A DNA stretch of 64,000 nucleotides from Mesonia algae (GCF_003253545.1 NZ_QKYV01000002.1:124001-188000), one strand, 5' to 3'; shown: positions 9,618 through 19,654, counted from the first letter of the stretch. Numbers and translations: made by a program. Notes: generated by a model from the letters alone, not told the origin.

Positions 9618-10235
9618 TTATTCTAAACTAGCTCTTTCCTCAGTTTCTATTAACTTACCGTTTACATCATAAGTCTCTATGATTGTTTTTTTTCTCTTAT
9701 ATTGATAAAGTTGATATGTTTCTAAATCCTCATTTTCATTATAATAATTTACTTTAGTAAAATCAAAACTAGACTTTTTATAAAAGGCTTGAGTTACTAA
9801 AAGACCGTTTTCTCGGTAACTTTTTATTTCAACAGGATTACCGTTTTTAAAATTACCTTTCATTTTTATATTCCCGTTTTGGTAATACTGGGTTTCAATG
9901 CCGTTACAAACTTGATCGCAATTCATGCTAAGTTGACGTTTAGATTTTGATTGATTTTTACTATCAAATGCAAATAAAATCTTAGGAACTCTTAGGGTAT
10001 CACTATGATTTTCAAGAGTTGTTATAAAGTGACCAATTAAATCACCACGTTTTACAAATACAGTAATTAATTTGTAATTGAATTCTGAAAAATCTTCAAT
10101 TTCATATTCAGGTTCAATTATTTGTCCGTTACATTCGTCAAGAAAAACAAGATCTAATTTTTTAGTGTTTTTATTTTGGCTTGTGCAAGAAATAGTAGTG
10201 ATTAGTAATAAACTTATGCGAAGTAATATTTTCAT
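9618..10235 (-). CDS. Lipoprotein with MORN/YwqK-like repeats
   Basis: 205 residues with a short lipoprotein signal (lipobox TISC, Cys17). The middle (residues ~110-150) holds the repeat pattern GIETQYYQNGNIKMKG followed by a similar G-x-x-x-x-Y-x-x-NG unit, as in MORN variants and the YwqK family. The repeats may bind partner protein or lipid, and no enzyme motif is seen. It lies 18 bases after the LRR gene on the same strand, so it is probably the second gene of the unit controlled by the promoter at 12800-12845. Confidence 0.65.
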   Translation of the reverse strand: MKILLRISLLLITTISCTSQNKNTKKLDLVFLDECNGQIIEPEYEIEDFSEFNYKLITVFVKRGDLIGHFITTLENHSDTLRVPKILFAFDSKNQSKSKRQLSMNCDQVCNGIETQYYQNGNIKMKGNFKNGNPVEIKSYRENGLLVTQAFYKKSSFDFTKVNYYNENEDLETYQLYQYKRKKTIIETYDVNGKLIETEERASLE

Positions 10236-10253
10236 AACAATTATTTATAGGAA

Positions 10254-12776
10254 TTATTTTTTACTGAATTGAAAAGGCTCATAACGATCTTCATCATCAA
10301 AATAGCGTTGAGGAACTAATTTACCTACTAAAGGTTCATAAATTTCTGATTTCATATTGCTTCCAGAAAATTTAGACGTCCAATAAACTAATTTTTCGAG
10401 ATTTAAATTTCTAAACGATTCAGAAATACGCTCCGTAAAATCACAACCATTAATGCTTAAAACTTTAAGTTGCGTTAATGCTGCTAATTCTTCTGGCAAT
10501 GTAACTTGTTTAAATCCTTCAACTCCCAAAACACGTAAACTTTTCATTGTCCCAAGCCACTTCGGAATTTTTCTTTTGCTATACTTTCCATTAATTACAA
10601 GAGTATCTAAATTTAAATTAGAAATGGCTTTCGGGTACGATTTCATTGCGTTACTAATCTGTTCAAACCAAAGGTATTTTAAACTTTTCCATTGCGATAC
10701 AGAAGACACAGCATCATAATCAAAATGCTCACAAAAACTAACTTTAAAAGCTTCAATTTTTGGGACATTTAATCCTGAAATGGTTTTAATATCACACTCA
10801 TAGACTACCATAATTTTCAAGGAATTCAAATTCACCTTCGGGAAATCATTAAGTCCTTCGCAACTTCTCAATTCTAAATATTCTAGATTTGGGAGCTGTT
10901 CTAACACTGTTTTCAAGGTCTCACTATCGCCTTTATAATTTTGAATTTCTAACTTTTTGAGATTTAAACTTTTATAAGCTGAAAATTCCTCACAATATTC
11001 AGGTTTTTCTTTAGGAAATTCAACGGTTAAATCTTCTAAATTGGGACACCTTTTTAATAAGCCTCCAATGTTTTTAGCAGGACCAGCATATTGGTAAGTT
11101 TTAATTTGCTCGGGTTGTTTAAGAAAACTAAACGTCGGGTCGCTTAATACAAACGAATTATTTTTTCCTAAGTTCATTTCATCAGCATCGATAAGTTTAT
11201 AAAATGCTTTTAAATTTGTTATCGGAGTATGCTCAACATTAACATTTTTGGCTGTAATTTTAGTATTTCCAAGCTCTATTTCTTTTAAACCTTTTAAGGT
11301 TAGTTGTTCCATTTGCTTGGGTAAAACATCGGTATTCAACACCAAATGATTTTCAAACTGAATGGTTAATTCCTTTAATTTTTCAATTTCCGAAAGTCCT
11401 TTAGGAATAACCGCTAAACTCGCTTCTTCATCCACACGCGTAGCATAAGAGGTGTTTTTGAATAGCGTAATCGATTCTAAATTTCCGCAGGTATTAAGAC
11501 CATCAAAAAGCCACTCTAAATTCGGCTCAAGTTTATAACTCAGGTGTTCTAAACTTTTAAACGCAGCTAATGTGTTCGTGTTTTTGGTTTCTGGAGCCGG
11601 ACAATTAATACTTATGGTTTTTAATTCAGTAAAAAAAGCAGCATTATCTAAAACATAATTCAAGAGTTTAGGTGTATCTAGAACCACTTCGTTTCGTGTT
11701 GAAACTTCAGTCATTGGTTCAATATCTACATTTCTGTTTCCGATTTTGGTGACCAAATTTGGTTTAGAATCAAATCCAAAAAAGAAATCGGCAGAAATAG
11801 ATTTTAATTCTGAGGCATTAACTTCAAATAGTTCTAGTTTCGGTAAATTTTCTATACCACTAGGCAACTGTTGCAAACTATTAGAGGTTACTTTAAAACG
11901 CTTTAGTTTTTTGAGATGCTGAAGATCTTGCGGTAAGGCTGTCAATGCATCTAAACTGAATAATTCAATGTCTTTTAAAGAAGCCGGAAATACAACTTCA
12001 GATAAATCTTGAACGTCAACATAATGTAGTTTTAAGACCTTTAATTTTGGGAGTTCTGTTAGCCAACCAAACTCAATTAGGTTTGTATTAGCAGCTCTAT
12101 TACCAAATACATAAGCGCCTTTAATACTTAATTTTTTTAAAGCTTTTAAATTTACTATTGAAGCTGGTATGTCCTTTAAAAAAGGCATTGTAAGCTTCAT
12201 TTTTTTTAGGTTTGCAAGATTACCTAGATCTTCAGGTAATTGTGTAAAATCAGCCTCAATCTCTAAAGATTTTAAACTTGTTAATTTAGGCACTTCCTGA
12301 ATTAAGGAGGCATAACCTTCTCCTTCTTTTTTTAAACCGATTTTTAATGATTCCATACCATTAAATCGACCTAACAAATACGGATGCTTTAATAATCGAT
12401 CTAAAAATTCAGTAGAAAAACTAAACAACCCTAATTCTGGTTCTTTATGAATCAATGTGTAAAGTTTAAACAGATCTAACTCTTCAGATAACAACCCATA
12501 TTCTAAAATAGAAATTAGCCTAGCGTTTACGGATTTTACACCGCCTTTTTGAGTTAATTTCTTTCGGCTTTTAAAGGCGAGTTGTAAAGCTTCTGGGGCT
12601 TGTTTTTTTATAATATTGGCACATTCGGTTCTAATCTCTTTATTTGCTGCGGCTTTAGCAATTACAAAGATTTCATAGTAAAAAGCTTCGGGATAATTCT
12701 CACAAGATTTAATGGCTTCAAAAGAAGTCTCAATTTCAAAAAAATTAAATAGTGGCGCTTTTATAATGGTTGACAT
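10254..12776 (-). CDS. Large leucine-rich-repeat protein
   Basis: 840 residues without signal peptide or membrane segment, so cytoplasmic. Residues ~1-150 form a helical N-terminal domain (NYPEAFYYEIF ... LKHPYLLGRFNGMESL). The rest is a run of irregular ~23-residue leucine-rich repeats (pattern LxxLKxLxLxxxxLxxLPxxI). It is a clear paralogue of the protein at 21671-24046: the same N-terminal domain, repeat layout and C-terminal tail (YW/YY, G-x-NM). LRR proteins of this type usually bind other proteins, and the partner is unknown. Transcription starts at the dyad promoter 12800-12845, which ends 24 bases before the start codon. Confidence 0.8.
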   Translation of the reverse strand: MSTIIKAPLFNFFEIETSFEAIKSCENYPEAFYYEIFVIAKAAANKEIRTECANIIKKQAPEALQLAFKSRKKLTQKGGVKSVNARLISILEYGLLSEELDLFKLYTLIHKEPELGLFSFSTEFLDRLLKHPYLLGRFNGMESLKIGLKKEGEGYASLIQEVPKLTSLKSLEIEADFTQLPEDLGNLANLKKMKLTMPFLKDIPASIVNLKALKKLSIKGAYVFGNRAANTNLIEFGWLTELPKLKVLKLHYVDVQDLSEVVFPASLKDIELFSLDALTALPQDLQHLKKLKRFKVTSNSLQQLPSGIENLPKLELFEVNASELKSISADFFFGFDSKPNLVTKIGNRNVDIEPMTEVSTRNEVVLDTPKLLNYVLDNAAFFTELKTISINCPAPETKNTNTLAAFKSLEHLSYKLEPNLEWLFDGLNTCGNLESITLFKNTSYATRVDEEASLAVIPKGLSEIEKLKELTIQFENHLVLNTDVLPKQMEQLTLKGLKEIELGNTKITAKNVNVEHTPITNLKAFYKLIDADEMNLGKNNSFVLSDPTFSFLKQPEQIKTYQYAGPAKNIGGLLKRCPNLEDLTVEFPKEKPEYCEEFSAYKSLNLKKLEIQNYKGDSETLKTVLEQLPNLEYLELRSCEGLNDFPKVNLNSLKIMVVYECDIKTISGLNVPKIEAFKVSFCEHFDYDAVSSVSQWKSLKYLWFEQISNAMKSYPKAISNLNLDTLVINGKYSKRKIPKWLGTMKSLRVLGVEGFKQVTLPEELAALTQLKVLSINGCDFTERISESFRNLNLEKLVYWTSKFSGSNMKSEIYEPLVGKLVPQRYFDDEDRYEPFQFSKK

Positions 12777-12799
12777 AACAGAGTTTCATTTTAGAATTA

Positions 12800-12845
12800 C
12801 AAACTTATTTTAAAATGTCTAAATTTTATTCACGGTATTCTGTGA
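12800..12845 (-). promoter_or_regulatory. Island promoter site 1: dyad + TAAGTTTG, for the LRR gene
   Basis: Reading the minus strand: dyad TCACAG-AATA-CCGTGA (12845-12830), 22 bases, TAAGTTTG (12807-12800). The dyad is among the strongest of the eleven and the -7 is a full TAnnTTTG match. No TTG at -33. The ATG of the LRR gene is 24 bases downstream. Confidence 0.75.
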
Positions 12846-12880
12846 TATTATATATAATTGCAAACCTTCAATAGAAAAAA

Positions 12881-12926
12881 TCCCCAAATACCGTGAGCGA
12901 AAAAATTGAGATTCCATTTATCTTGC
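12881..12926 (+). promoter_or_regulatory. Island promoter site 2: dyad + TATCTTGC, for the DUF4132 gene
   Basis: Dyad TCCCCA-AATA-CCGTGA (12881-12896), 22 bases, then TATCTTGC (12919-12926), which matches TAnnTTTG at four of its six fixed positions. The left half-site and the -7 are weak, but the right half-site and spacing are exact. It is divergent from site 1 in the same gap. Confidence 0.5.
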
Positions 12927-12992
12927 CAACTGTTATTCGCCTTATTTTAGGTAAATAATTTACATTTATAACAGCTATAAGTATAACAAGAT

Positions 12993-15900
12993 ATGATCCC
13001 AATAGAAGAAGCTCAAAAATACATTCACAGTCATAAAAAACCAGCCGTAGATCGTTTTGAATTTCGTGCGTTTTCCGAACCTTATCGTGTGTTAGCCAAA
13101 ATTTTAGGTCGTATTGATAAAGGTGAGAGAAGAGATTATTACACCGCAACAGACTATATTGCGGTTGCTGAAGATGCCATTAATGCTAACCCTTGGCGAA
13201 CCGAAGAAGGAATGCGTTTAGGGATGCAGTTGTTTGGCATTATTCAAACACCATATTTAGCCGATATGTGGGATTTTATGGACACTTTGCCTTACCAAAA
13301 AGGGTACTCTAGAAAAGCATTTAGATCTGTAAAAACTATAGATACTTTACGTAATAAATTACAACTTTTCTCCTCTTTTTTAAGTTTAAGTAGACAAGGT
13401 TTTGGTGGCTTGTCTTTACAGGAACATTTTCAATACAGTACCTATTTTCCGCACGGAAATAGTTACTTTTTAGCCACTTTACTCCATAATGGTAATGGAA
13501 TGTTTGATGAATTGTTAGACGATATTCTCCAAGCAGAAGATGAAATTGGTGGCGTTAGCAAAGATATTATTGAGGCGTTGCTACTTTCTGAAGATGAAAA
13601 ACATTGGGAAATGGTTGCCAAGCTATTGCTCGCAGCTCAACGTCAAGAAGGTTTACGACAGACCATTTTAGAATCTTTAGACACGTCTGGTCTTGGCGCT
13701 CTAAAATATATAATTAATGTTGTTTTAGAAAACGACTTAACCCGTTTTACAAGTGTTACTAGAGCTGTAAGTATGTGGTTTGGTTTAAATTGGGACACAC
13801 CTAAAAAGTCGGTTATTAATCGCGTTTTAGAATTAGCACATTCTCTAATTTTAAACCTCAAAGAAGTAGATACTTACCTAAAAAGTAAGGATAATTTAGA
13901 AGTATTAGTAGGCTTATGGGCTATTGGTATTTTAGATGTCGATACGGCAAACAAAAAAGCCTTAGATATTGTGTTTGAGTCGGAAGATCGACACAAAAAG
14001 ATTTTAGCTTTATACTTCATCAGTAATACAGATAGAACCAATGATTCTTTAGTTGAATTTTTCAAAAAAGAGATCGGTAAAGATTATGCGTTAGACCATT
14101 GGGTTGCGGTTAACTTGCCCAACCAAACTTTAGATGACGAAACCTTTTTAAAGCTATTTACCGTAGCAAAAACTACTGAAGACAAAGGGAAAACTTTTGA
14201 GAGTAAAATATTCTCTTGGTGGAGTTTTACACCAAATTCATCGTATTTCTATCGCTTTTTAGTTTATGGTGCAACAGAAACTCAATTAGAGTTAATTGCT
14301 AATGATTTAGAGGTGCTACCAACAGAATTTAGAGAAGATTATATTCGTAAGGTATTCCCTAAACATTACAGCTACTCTTTTTATGATTACAACCAAAAAT
14401 CTGAGAAAAAAGAGCTTTTACCTTACGATAAAAACCATTGGAAACGTACGTTAGCCAGAAAAGCCATTTACAATAGAAATGAGTTATTAATGGCTACAGG
14501 GTTAAACTTGTTCAGCAAAATGCATCTTTACGATGAAGATTTAGCAATTGTTGAAGATTTATTAAGACGAAAACATAAAAACTTAAGAACCTCGTTAATT
14601 CAGATCATCCTCAACTTAAATTCAGTAGATTTAAGACAAAGTACCACAAACTTAGTCGGCTCAAAAAGCATAGATCAACGTTTGGCAGGTTTAGAGTTAT
14701 TAACGCTTTTACACGATAATAATAGACACGCAGATTTGGTTGAAACGCAAATTAAGATTTATAATGAGCGACCAAAAATTACTAAAAACGAGCAAGTTTA
14801 TTTAGATAAATTTTCAGATAATTCAGAAGAATTGAATTATTCTAATGGTTTTGGTGCCATAGATTATGATAACTTAACGCCGTTATACATTCCAAAAACA
14901 CGTTTTGAGAAAAAAACCAGTTTCTTTGATAAATTAGGAATCACCACTTCTGAAGCTTCAGGGTTTAAATTCAAAGATTTTATAGATGTTAATAAAATCA
15001 TCAAGGAAGTTAATCGCCTGATTGATCTTGTAACGCAAAATAGAAACCACGAGTACCAAACCGAAGTTTTTAAAGGTGAGATTACTACTACCTATATTGC
15101 AAAAGGCATTAGAGACATCAAAAAATTGAGTAAGGATGCAACGCCAGAAGAACATTTACATAATATTCCTTTAGCTAATGTTTGGATTGCTTGGTACAAA
15201 GAGAGTCAACTTAACGATTTTGAAATGTATGCTGCAATTCGCTACATTGCAAACCGCAATAACCCATTTGGAGATTATAAAGATTTAGAGCCTTTTGCAA
15301 GACAATATTATCCAGATTTAAATGGTCTCAATTTAGGAGATGCAAGACACTATTTCACTACATCAGACACTTACGAAACTATTTTAAGACGCTTAGCTAA
15401 GGCGTATTCAGATATGAAAACCATCGTTGCCTTTAAATTGGATATGATGGAAGATATGATTGCTAATTTCCCTAACAACCTAAAATTAGTAAATTTTCAA
15501 TCCTCTAGTTATCGTTATAATAGTAAAACTTACAATTGGGCCAATGTTATTTTACCGCTTTCACCAGGAGTAAGCCATAACAATTTAGACGATTTATCTG
15601 AAGAACAACTTCAACGCTATTGGGGACTTTATATGTATTTGGTGGCACAAGATATTAGTCATCCCATTGCCACAACAGATGTTAAAGTCATTACAGAGCA
15701 GCAAAAAAGACCAGGTATTGTACCATTTCCAAATTTAGATGTCACTTTAAAACTTTATAAATTAGGGTTAATCAATGAAGATGATTTACGTTTTCAGGCT
15801 TTAAATTCTCACGAATTAATGGTGATTATGGACGGTGGTTTTAATTACCGAATGAATTACAAATTAATTGAACGTAACTGTGTTCCAAAACACGTCATTG

Positions 15901-17996
15901 CGCCATTAAAAACCAATTTATTAGAAACAGAATTAGAACGTGGCGATTTAGGAACCACAGCAACCTCTTATATGAAATCTATTCACCGTGTAGAAGGTGT
16001 AGATTATGTTTTCAGAATATTAGAACGTTTAGGAAAAGATAATTTTGAACGCGGTTATAGTTATTATGGCGATAGCCGAAAAACAATTTTTAGTGCCATT
16101 CTAAAAAAAACAGACTTTAAAGATACCGAGAGTTATGCCGACTTTGCTCAGCTTGCAGATACCTCTAAAATCACAAAAAAACGATTGGTAGAACTTGCTT
16201 GTTATGCCACACAATGGACAGGTGTAGTTGGTGAATATCTAAGTTTAGAAAATTTAGAAAGCGCCGTTTGGTGGTTTCAGGCGCACGCTTCAGATTATAT
16301 GAATTCTGAAAAAGAAACTATTATTTCGCGTTATTCTAACATCCCAAAAAGTGATTTTGCTCTTGGTGCCATAGATGTGGATTGGTTTAATAAAGTGTAC
16401 CAAACCATCGGAAAATCGAATTGGAAATTACTTCACGATGCTGCCAAATATATTTCAGATGGTAATGGTCACCGCCAAGTAAAACTTTACTCTAGCGTAA
16501 TGTTGGGGGAAGTAAAAATCACCGAAACACTAAAGAAAATTAAAGACAAGCGCGATAAAGATTACGTGCGTGCTTTAGGATTAATTCCGCTTAGTAAAAC
16601 CGTTCCGCAGAAAGATTTATTAAAACGTTACAATCTGCTGCAAGATTTCTTAAAAGAAAGCAAGCAATTTGGAGCGCAGCGTCAAGAAAGTGAAGCGATT
16701 GCTGTAGAAATTGGTTTAGACAATTTATCGCGTACTGCGGGTTATAAAGACCGTGTACGTTTCAGTTGGGCAATGGAAGCCAAAGCCACACAAACCATTA
16801 TGGAAAATGCTACAATAGCCATAGAAGAAACTGAGCTTGAATTGTTAATTAACGATCTTGGTAAAGCAGAAATTAAAGTTACCAAAGCTGGAAAATTACT
16901 CAAAAATATTCCTGCTAAATTGCGCAAAGACAAACAAGTTGTGGCTCTAAAGGATAACAAATCTTACTTGTCTAGACAGTACAGTAGAACGCGTTTATCT
17001 TTAGAAAACGCAATGGTGAACGAAGATGAATTTTCAGCGTTAGAAATTCATAATATGATGCAACATCCTATTGTAAGAGTGATGTTGAGCAAATTGGTAA
17101 TGTACGTTTCAGAAAAAGAAATTTCAGGATTTTATAGTGAAGGTAAATTAACCAATGCTGTAGGAAAAACTTATCAGCTAGACGAAGACGATCTTTTGGT
17201 GATTGCACATCCGTCGCATCTGTACAAAGCTGTAGAATGGGATATTTACCAAAAACACCTGTTTGCAGAGCGTTTGGTACAACCTTTTAAGCAAGTATTT
17301 AGAGAATTGTATTTAATTACCGATGATGAACGCGAACACAGTAACCGATCTGAGCGTTACCAAGGACACCAAATTCAGCCTAAAAAAACCGTTGCTCTTC
17401 TGCGTGGTCGCGGTTGGACGGTAAGTATGGAAGACGGTTTGCAAGAAGTGTATCACAAACGTGGTTTCATTGCCACAATGTACGCGATGGCCGATTGGTA
17501 TTCGCCTTCAGAGTCAGAAGCACCAACGCTAGAAGACATCTGTTTCCATTCCATCGATACGTACGAGAGAATTCCGTTAACTGAAATTCCATCGGTAGTT
17601 TTTAGTGAAATTATGCGCGATGTAGATCTTGTGGTTAGTGTGGCTCACGTTGGTGGCGTAGATCCAGAAGCCAGCCATAGCACAATGCAAATGCGTGCTG
17701 CTTTGGCCGAAGAATCTGCAAGATTATTCAAGTTAGAAAACATTACCGTAAAGGAGCGTCACGTGTTTATTACAGGAAAACTTGGCGAATACACCATTCA
17801 TTTAGGAAGTGGATTGGTGAGCAAAAACGGGCTAGCTTTATCCATCATTCCGGTGCACAGTCAGCATCGCGGCCGACTATTTTTACCATTTGTAGACGAA
17901 GATCCAAAATCGGCAGAAATTATTTCTAAAATGAAATTATTATCTGAAGATCATAAAATTCAAGATCCAACTATTTTAGCACAAATCAATAGCTAA
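12993..17996 (+). CDS. Giant DUF4132-domain protein
   Basis: 1667 residues, cytoplasmic. Most of the protein is alpha-helical, HEAT-like filler. The C-terminal third carries the DUF4132 region (about residues 1350-1560), seen in IAHPSHLY, QPFKQVFRELYLIT and the RGRGWTVSMEDG stretch. A tail, VVSVAHVGGVDPEASHS ... DPTIL, is also typical of the family. DUF4132 proteins include E. coli MolR/YehI relatives and often occur beside WGR, MoxR or vWA proteins. Their biochemical role is not established. There is no WGR domain and no MoxR ATPase in this window. The small genes at 18118 and 18543 follow on the same strand after a repeat element. Expression probably comes from site 2 (12881-12926). Confidence 0.8.
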   Translation: MIPIEEAQKYIHSHKKPAVDRFEFRAFSEPYRVLAKILGRIDKGERRDYYTATDYIAVAEDAINANPWRTEEGMRLGMQLFGIIQTPYLADMWDFMDTLPYQKGYSRKAFRSVKTIDTLRNKLQLFSSFLSLSRQGFGGLSLQEHFQYSTYFPHGNSYFLATLLHNGNGMFDELLDDILQAEDEIGGVSKDIIEALLLSEDEKHWEMVAKLLLAAQRQEGLRQTILESLDTSGLGALKYIINVVLENDLTRFTSVTRAVSMWFGLNWDTPKKSVINRVLELAHSLILNLKEVDTYLKSKDNLEVLVGLWAIGILDVDTANKKALDIVFESEDRHKKILALYFISNTDRTNDSLVEFFKKEIGKDYALDHWVAVNLPNQTLDDETFLKLFTVAKTTEDKGKTFESKIFSWWSFTPNSSYFYRFLVYGATETQLELIANDLEVLPTEFREDYIRKVFPKHYSYSFYDYNQKSEKKELLPYDKNHWKRTLARKAIYNRNELLMATGLNLFSKMHLYDEDLAIVEDLLRRKHKNLRTSLIQIILNLNSVDLRQSTTNLVGSKSIDQRLAGLELLTLLHDNNRHADLVETQIKIYNERPKITKNEQVYLDKFSDNSEELNYSNGFGAIDYDNLTPLYIPKTRFEKKTSFFDKLGITTSEASGFKFKDFIDVNKIIKEVNRLIDLVTQNRNHEYQTEVFKGEITTTYIAKGIRDIKKLSKDATPEEHLHNIPLANVWIAWYKESQLNDFEMYAAIRYIANRNNPFGDYKDLEPFARQYYPDLNGLNLGDARHYFTTSDTYETILRRLAKAYSDMKTIVAFKLDMMEDMIANFPNNLKLVNFQSSSYRYNSKTYNWANVILPLSPGVSHNNLDDLSEEQLQRYWGLYMYLVAQDISHPIATTDVKVITEQQKRPGIVPFPNLDVTLKLYKLGLINEDDLRFQALNSHELMVIMDGGFNYRMNYKLIERNCVPKHVIAPLKTNLLETELERGDLGTTATSYMKSIHRVEGVDYVFRILERLGKDNFERGYSYYGDSRKTIFSAILKKTDFKDTESYADFAQLADTSKITKKRLVELACYATQWTGVVGEYLSLENLESAVWWFQAHASDYMNSEKETIISRYSNIPKSDFALGAIDVDWFNKVYQTIGKSNWKLLHDAAKYISDGNGHRQVKLYSSVMLGEVKITETLKKIKDKRDKDYVRALGLIPLSKTVPQKDLLKRYNLLQDFLKESKQFGAQRQESEAIAVEIGLDNLSRTAGYKDRVRFSWAMEAKATQTIMENATIAIEETELELLINDLGKAEIKVTKAGKLLKNIPAKLRKDKQVVALKDNKSYLSRQYSRTRLSLENAMVNEDEFSALEIHNMMQHPIVRVMLSKLVMYVSEKEISGFYSEGKLTNAVGKTYQLDEDDLLVIAHPSHLYKAVEWDIYQKHLFAERLVQPFKQVFRELYLITDDEREHSNRSERYQGHQIQPKKTVALLRGRGWTVSMEDGLQEVYHKRGFIATMYAMADWYSPSESEAPTLEDICFHSIDTYERIPLTEIPSVVFSEIMRDVDLVVSVAHVGGVDPEASHSTMQMRAALAEESARLFKLENITVKERHVFITGKLGEYTIHLGSGLVSKNGLALSIIPVHSQHRGRLFLPFVDEDPKSAEIISKMKLLSEDHKIQDPTILAQINS

Positions 17997-18007
17997 CTTT
18001 AAACTAA

Positions 18008-18099
18008 TTAGGGCGTTCCCTCACTTAGGTGAGGGCGGGCTTTCTGTTGCAAGTCCTCGTGCTACCGCACTGTGGGCTTTCCACGGCAATCCCTAACGC
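18008..18099. repeat. REP-like palindromic intergenic repeat
   Basis: A 92-base GC-rich block bounded by TTAGGG and CCCTAACGC and unlike the AT-rich surroundings. It contains several nested hairpins: CCCTCAC-TTAG-GTGAGGG (18018-18035), GTGC-TACC-GCAC, and GTGG with CCAC. The sequence pattern (start GGGCGTTCCC, end CAATCCCTAACGC) resembles the repeats scattered between genes of many flavobacterial genomes and thought to be moved by REP-associated tyrosine transposases. No transposase and no second copy were noticed here. Confidence 0.65.
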
Positions 18100-18117
18100 A
18101 AAAACATCTGTACATTA

Positions 18118-18531
18118 ATGGAACTTACGTTACAACTTAAAAGATTAGGTAAAAAAAAGGTCAAACAAGTGCCTTTTACATTACAAGAAACACCAAAAAA
18201 CCTTGAAGAATTATTAATTGGTTGTGTAAAACATCAAGTAGAAGCTTTTAATAAAAAACGTTTAGAAGTAAATGTCATAGGTTTTTTAAGTCCGGCAGAA
18301 ATTCAAGAACAAGCCCAAAGCGGAAAAGTAGACTTTGGAGAAATCAACAACAAGGACTTAGCAAATTTAGAAAAAGCCATAGATAATGTGTTACTCGCTT
18401 TTAAAGACGGTTTATTCGTAGTTTTTGTAGATGATGATGAAATCACTGACTTAAAAACACCTCTAGAACTCACTTCAGATAGTGTGATTGCTTTTATAAG
18501 AATGACATTTTTGGTAGGTACCTATTGGTAA
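18118..18531 (+). CDS. Hypothetical protein, companion of DUF4132 protein
   Basis: 137 residues, no signal peptide or membrane helix, no family recognised. It has a mixed alpha/beta look, with a basic start (KRLGKKKVKQV) and an acidic patch VFVDDDEITDL that could be a beta-strand/turn. It follows the DUF4132 gene by 121 bases, occupied by the REP-like repeat, and precedes another small gene by 11 bases, so the three may be expressed together. Its length and frame are clean, and it is probably a real gene. Confidence 0.6.
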   Translation: MELTLQLKRLGKKKVKQVPFTLQETPKNLEELLIGCVKHQVEAFNKKRLEVNVIGFLSPAEIQEQAQSGKVDFGEINNKDLANLEKAIDNVLLAFKDGLFVVFVDDDEITDLKTPLELTSDSVIAFIRMTFLVGTYW

Positions 18532-18542
18532 ACTCTTAAATA

Positions 18543-18863
18543 ATGACAACCGAAATCATACAAGATCAATTGGCCAATCAAATTGCAAACCATAATAAAA
18601 CTTGGGGAAATTTACTAGCCGAAACTGAATTGGGAAATACAGCTTCTAGTTATTGGGATGTGACGTTAAATTTTAACGATATCATTATAAACAACACAAA
18701 AAAGAGCTTCAAATTTAAAAATGCAGCCTTCACGTTTGATGTTAATTCGGGGATTTCATATGGCGATGAGCATCATTTATTTACAAAAAAAGTTTCTGGC
18801 AGTGGTACTTATTTTGAGACAAATAATAAAACCATTCAACTTCAAACTTTAATTCTAGATTAA
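18543..18863 (+). CDS. Hypothetical small protein
   Basis: 106 residues, no recognised domain. The central part (YWDVTLNFNDIIINN ... KSFKFKNAAFTFDV) alternates hydrophobic and polar residues as in a small beta-sandwich. It is probably cytoplasmic. It lies 11 bases after the previous small gene and 37 bases before the SIMPL gene. It could be an immunity-like or adaptor protein, but nothing in it proves this. Confidence 0.55.
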   Translation: MTTEIIQDQLANQIANHNKTWGNLLAETELGNTASSYWDVTLNFNDIIINNTKKSFKFKNAAFTFDVNSGISYGDEHHLFTKKVSGSGTYFETNNKTIQLQTLILD

Positions 18864-18900
18864 AATTTAAACTTTTATAAAACTTAATACAAAACACATT

Positions 18901-19632
18901 ATGAAAAACTACACTAGCGCCATTATATTTGGCATCGCAATTGTTGCCGCATCCATATTTTTAGGCAAAGCCTATACCGACAGAAATAAAGTAGACGGAC
19001 AAATTGAAGTCACCGGTCTTGGTAAAACCGATTTCTCATCAGATCTTATTGTTTGGGAAGGCAGTTTTGGTTCAGAAAACACCAATCTAAAACAAGCTTA
19101 CCTCAGTTTAGAAGAAAAAAAATCAACGATAAATGCTTACCTAACAAATAAAGGAATTCAACCCGAAGAACTAATTTATAGTGCGGTGTCTACCAGCAAA
19201 AAAACAAAAACAATTTATACCATTAATGGCGATTATGCAGGTGAAGAATTTGTAGGTTATCAACTGAACCAATCCTTAGAAATTGAATCTAAAGAAGTTG
19301 ATAAAATTGAAAAAGTATCTCGAGAAATCACCGAATTATTAAATCAAGGCGTTCAGTTTTATTCGCAAGCACCAAGATATTACTATACGAAGCTAGCCGA
19401 TTTAAAAATTGAAATGATTTCTAAAGCTACTGAAGATGCAAGATTACGTGCCGAGAAAATCGCTGAATTTTCTGGTGGTGCATTAAGTGATTTAGAATCT
19501 GCTAGAATGGGAATATTTCAAATAACGGGTCAAAATTCTGGTGAAGATTATTCTTGGGGTGGAACATTTAATACGAGTTCTAGAGAAAAAACAGCATCAA
19601 TTACTATGAAATTGGTTTATAAAGTAGATTAA
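18901..19632 (+). CDS. SIMPL-domain (DUF541) periplasmic protein
   Basis: 243 residues with one N-terminal hydrophobic segment (residues ~6-22), an uncleaved anchor or signal peptide. The rest matches the SIMPL/DUF541 fold: an early GLGKTDFSSDLIVWEGSF strand pair, a helix with LEEKKSTINAYL, and the late TEDARLRAEKIAEFSGG motif that marks the family. SIMPL proteins are envelope proteins linked to oxidative stress, with unclear chemistry. A strong terminator follows at 19655-19694, so this closes the transcription unit. Confidence 0.8.
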   Translation: MKNYTSAIIFGIAIVAASIFLGKAYTDRNKVDGQIEVTGLGKTDFSSDLIVWEGSFGSENTNLKQAYLSLEEKKSTINAYLTNKGIQPEELIYSAVSTSKKTKTIYTINGDYAGEEFVGYQLNQSLEIESKEVDKIEKVSREITELLNQGVQFYSQAPRYYYTKLADLKIEMISKATEDARLRAEKIAEFSGGALSDLESARMGIFQITGQNSGEDYSWGGTFNTSSREKTASITMKLVYKVD

Positions 19633-19654
19633 TCCTCTACTTAATTTCAAACAT

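Noticed and set aside
18471-18515. Dyad-like TCACTT...TAGTGT with CATTTTTG downstream, upstream of 18543
   Set aside because: The spacing is two bases off the fixed 22 and the element lies inside a coding gene.
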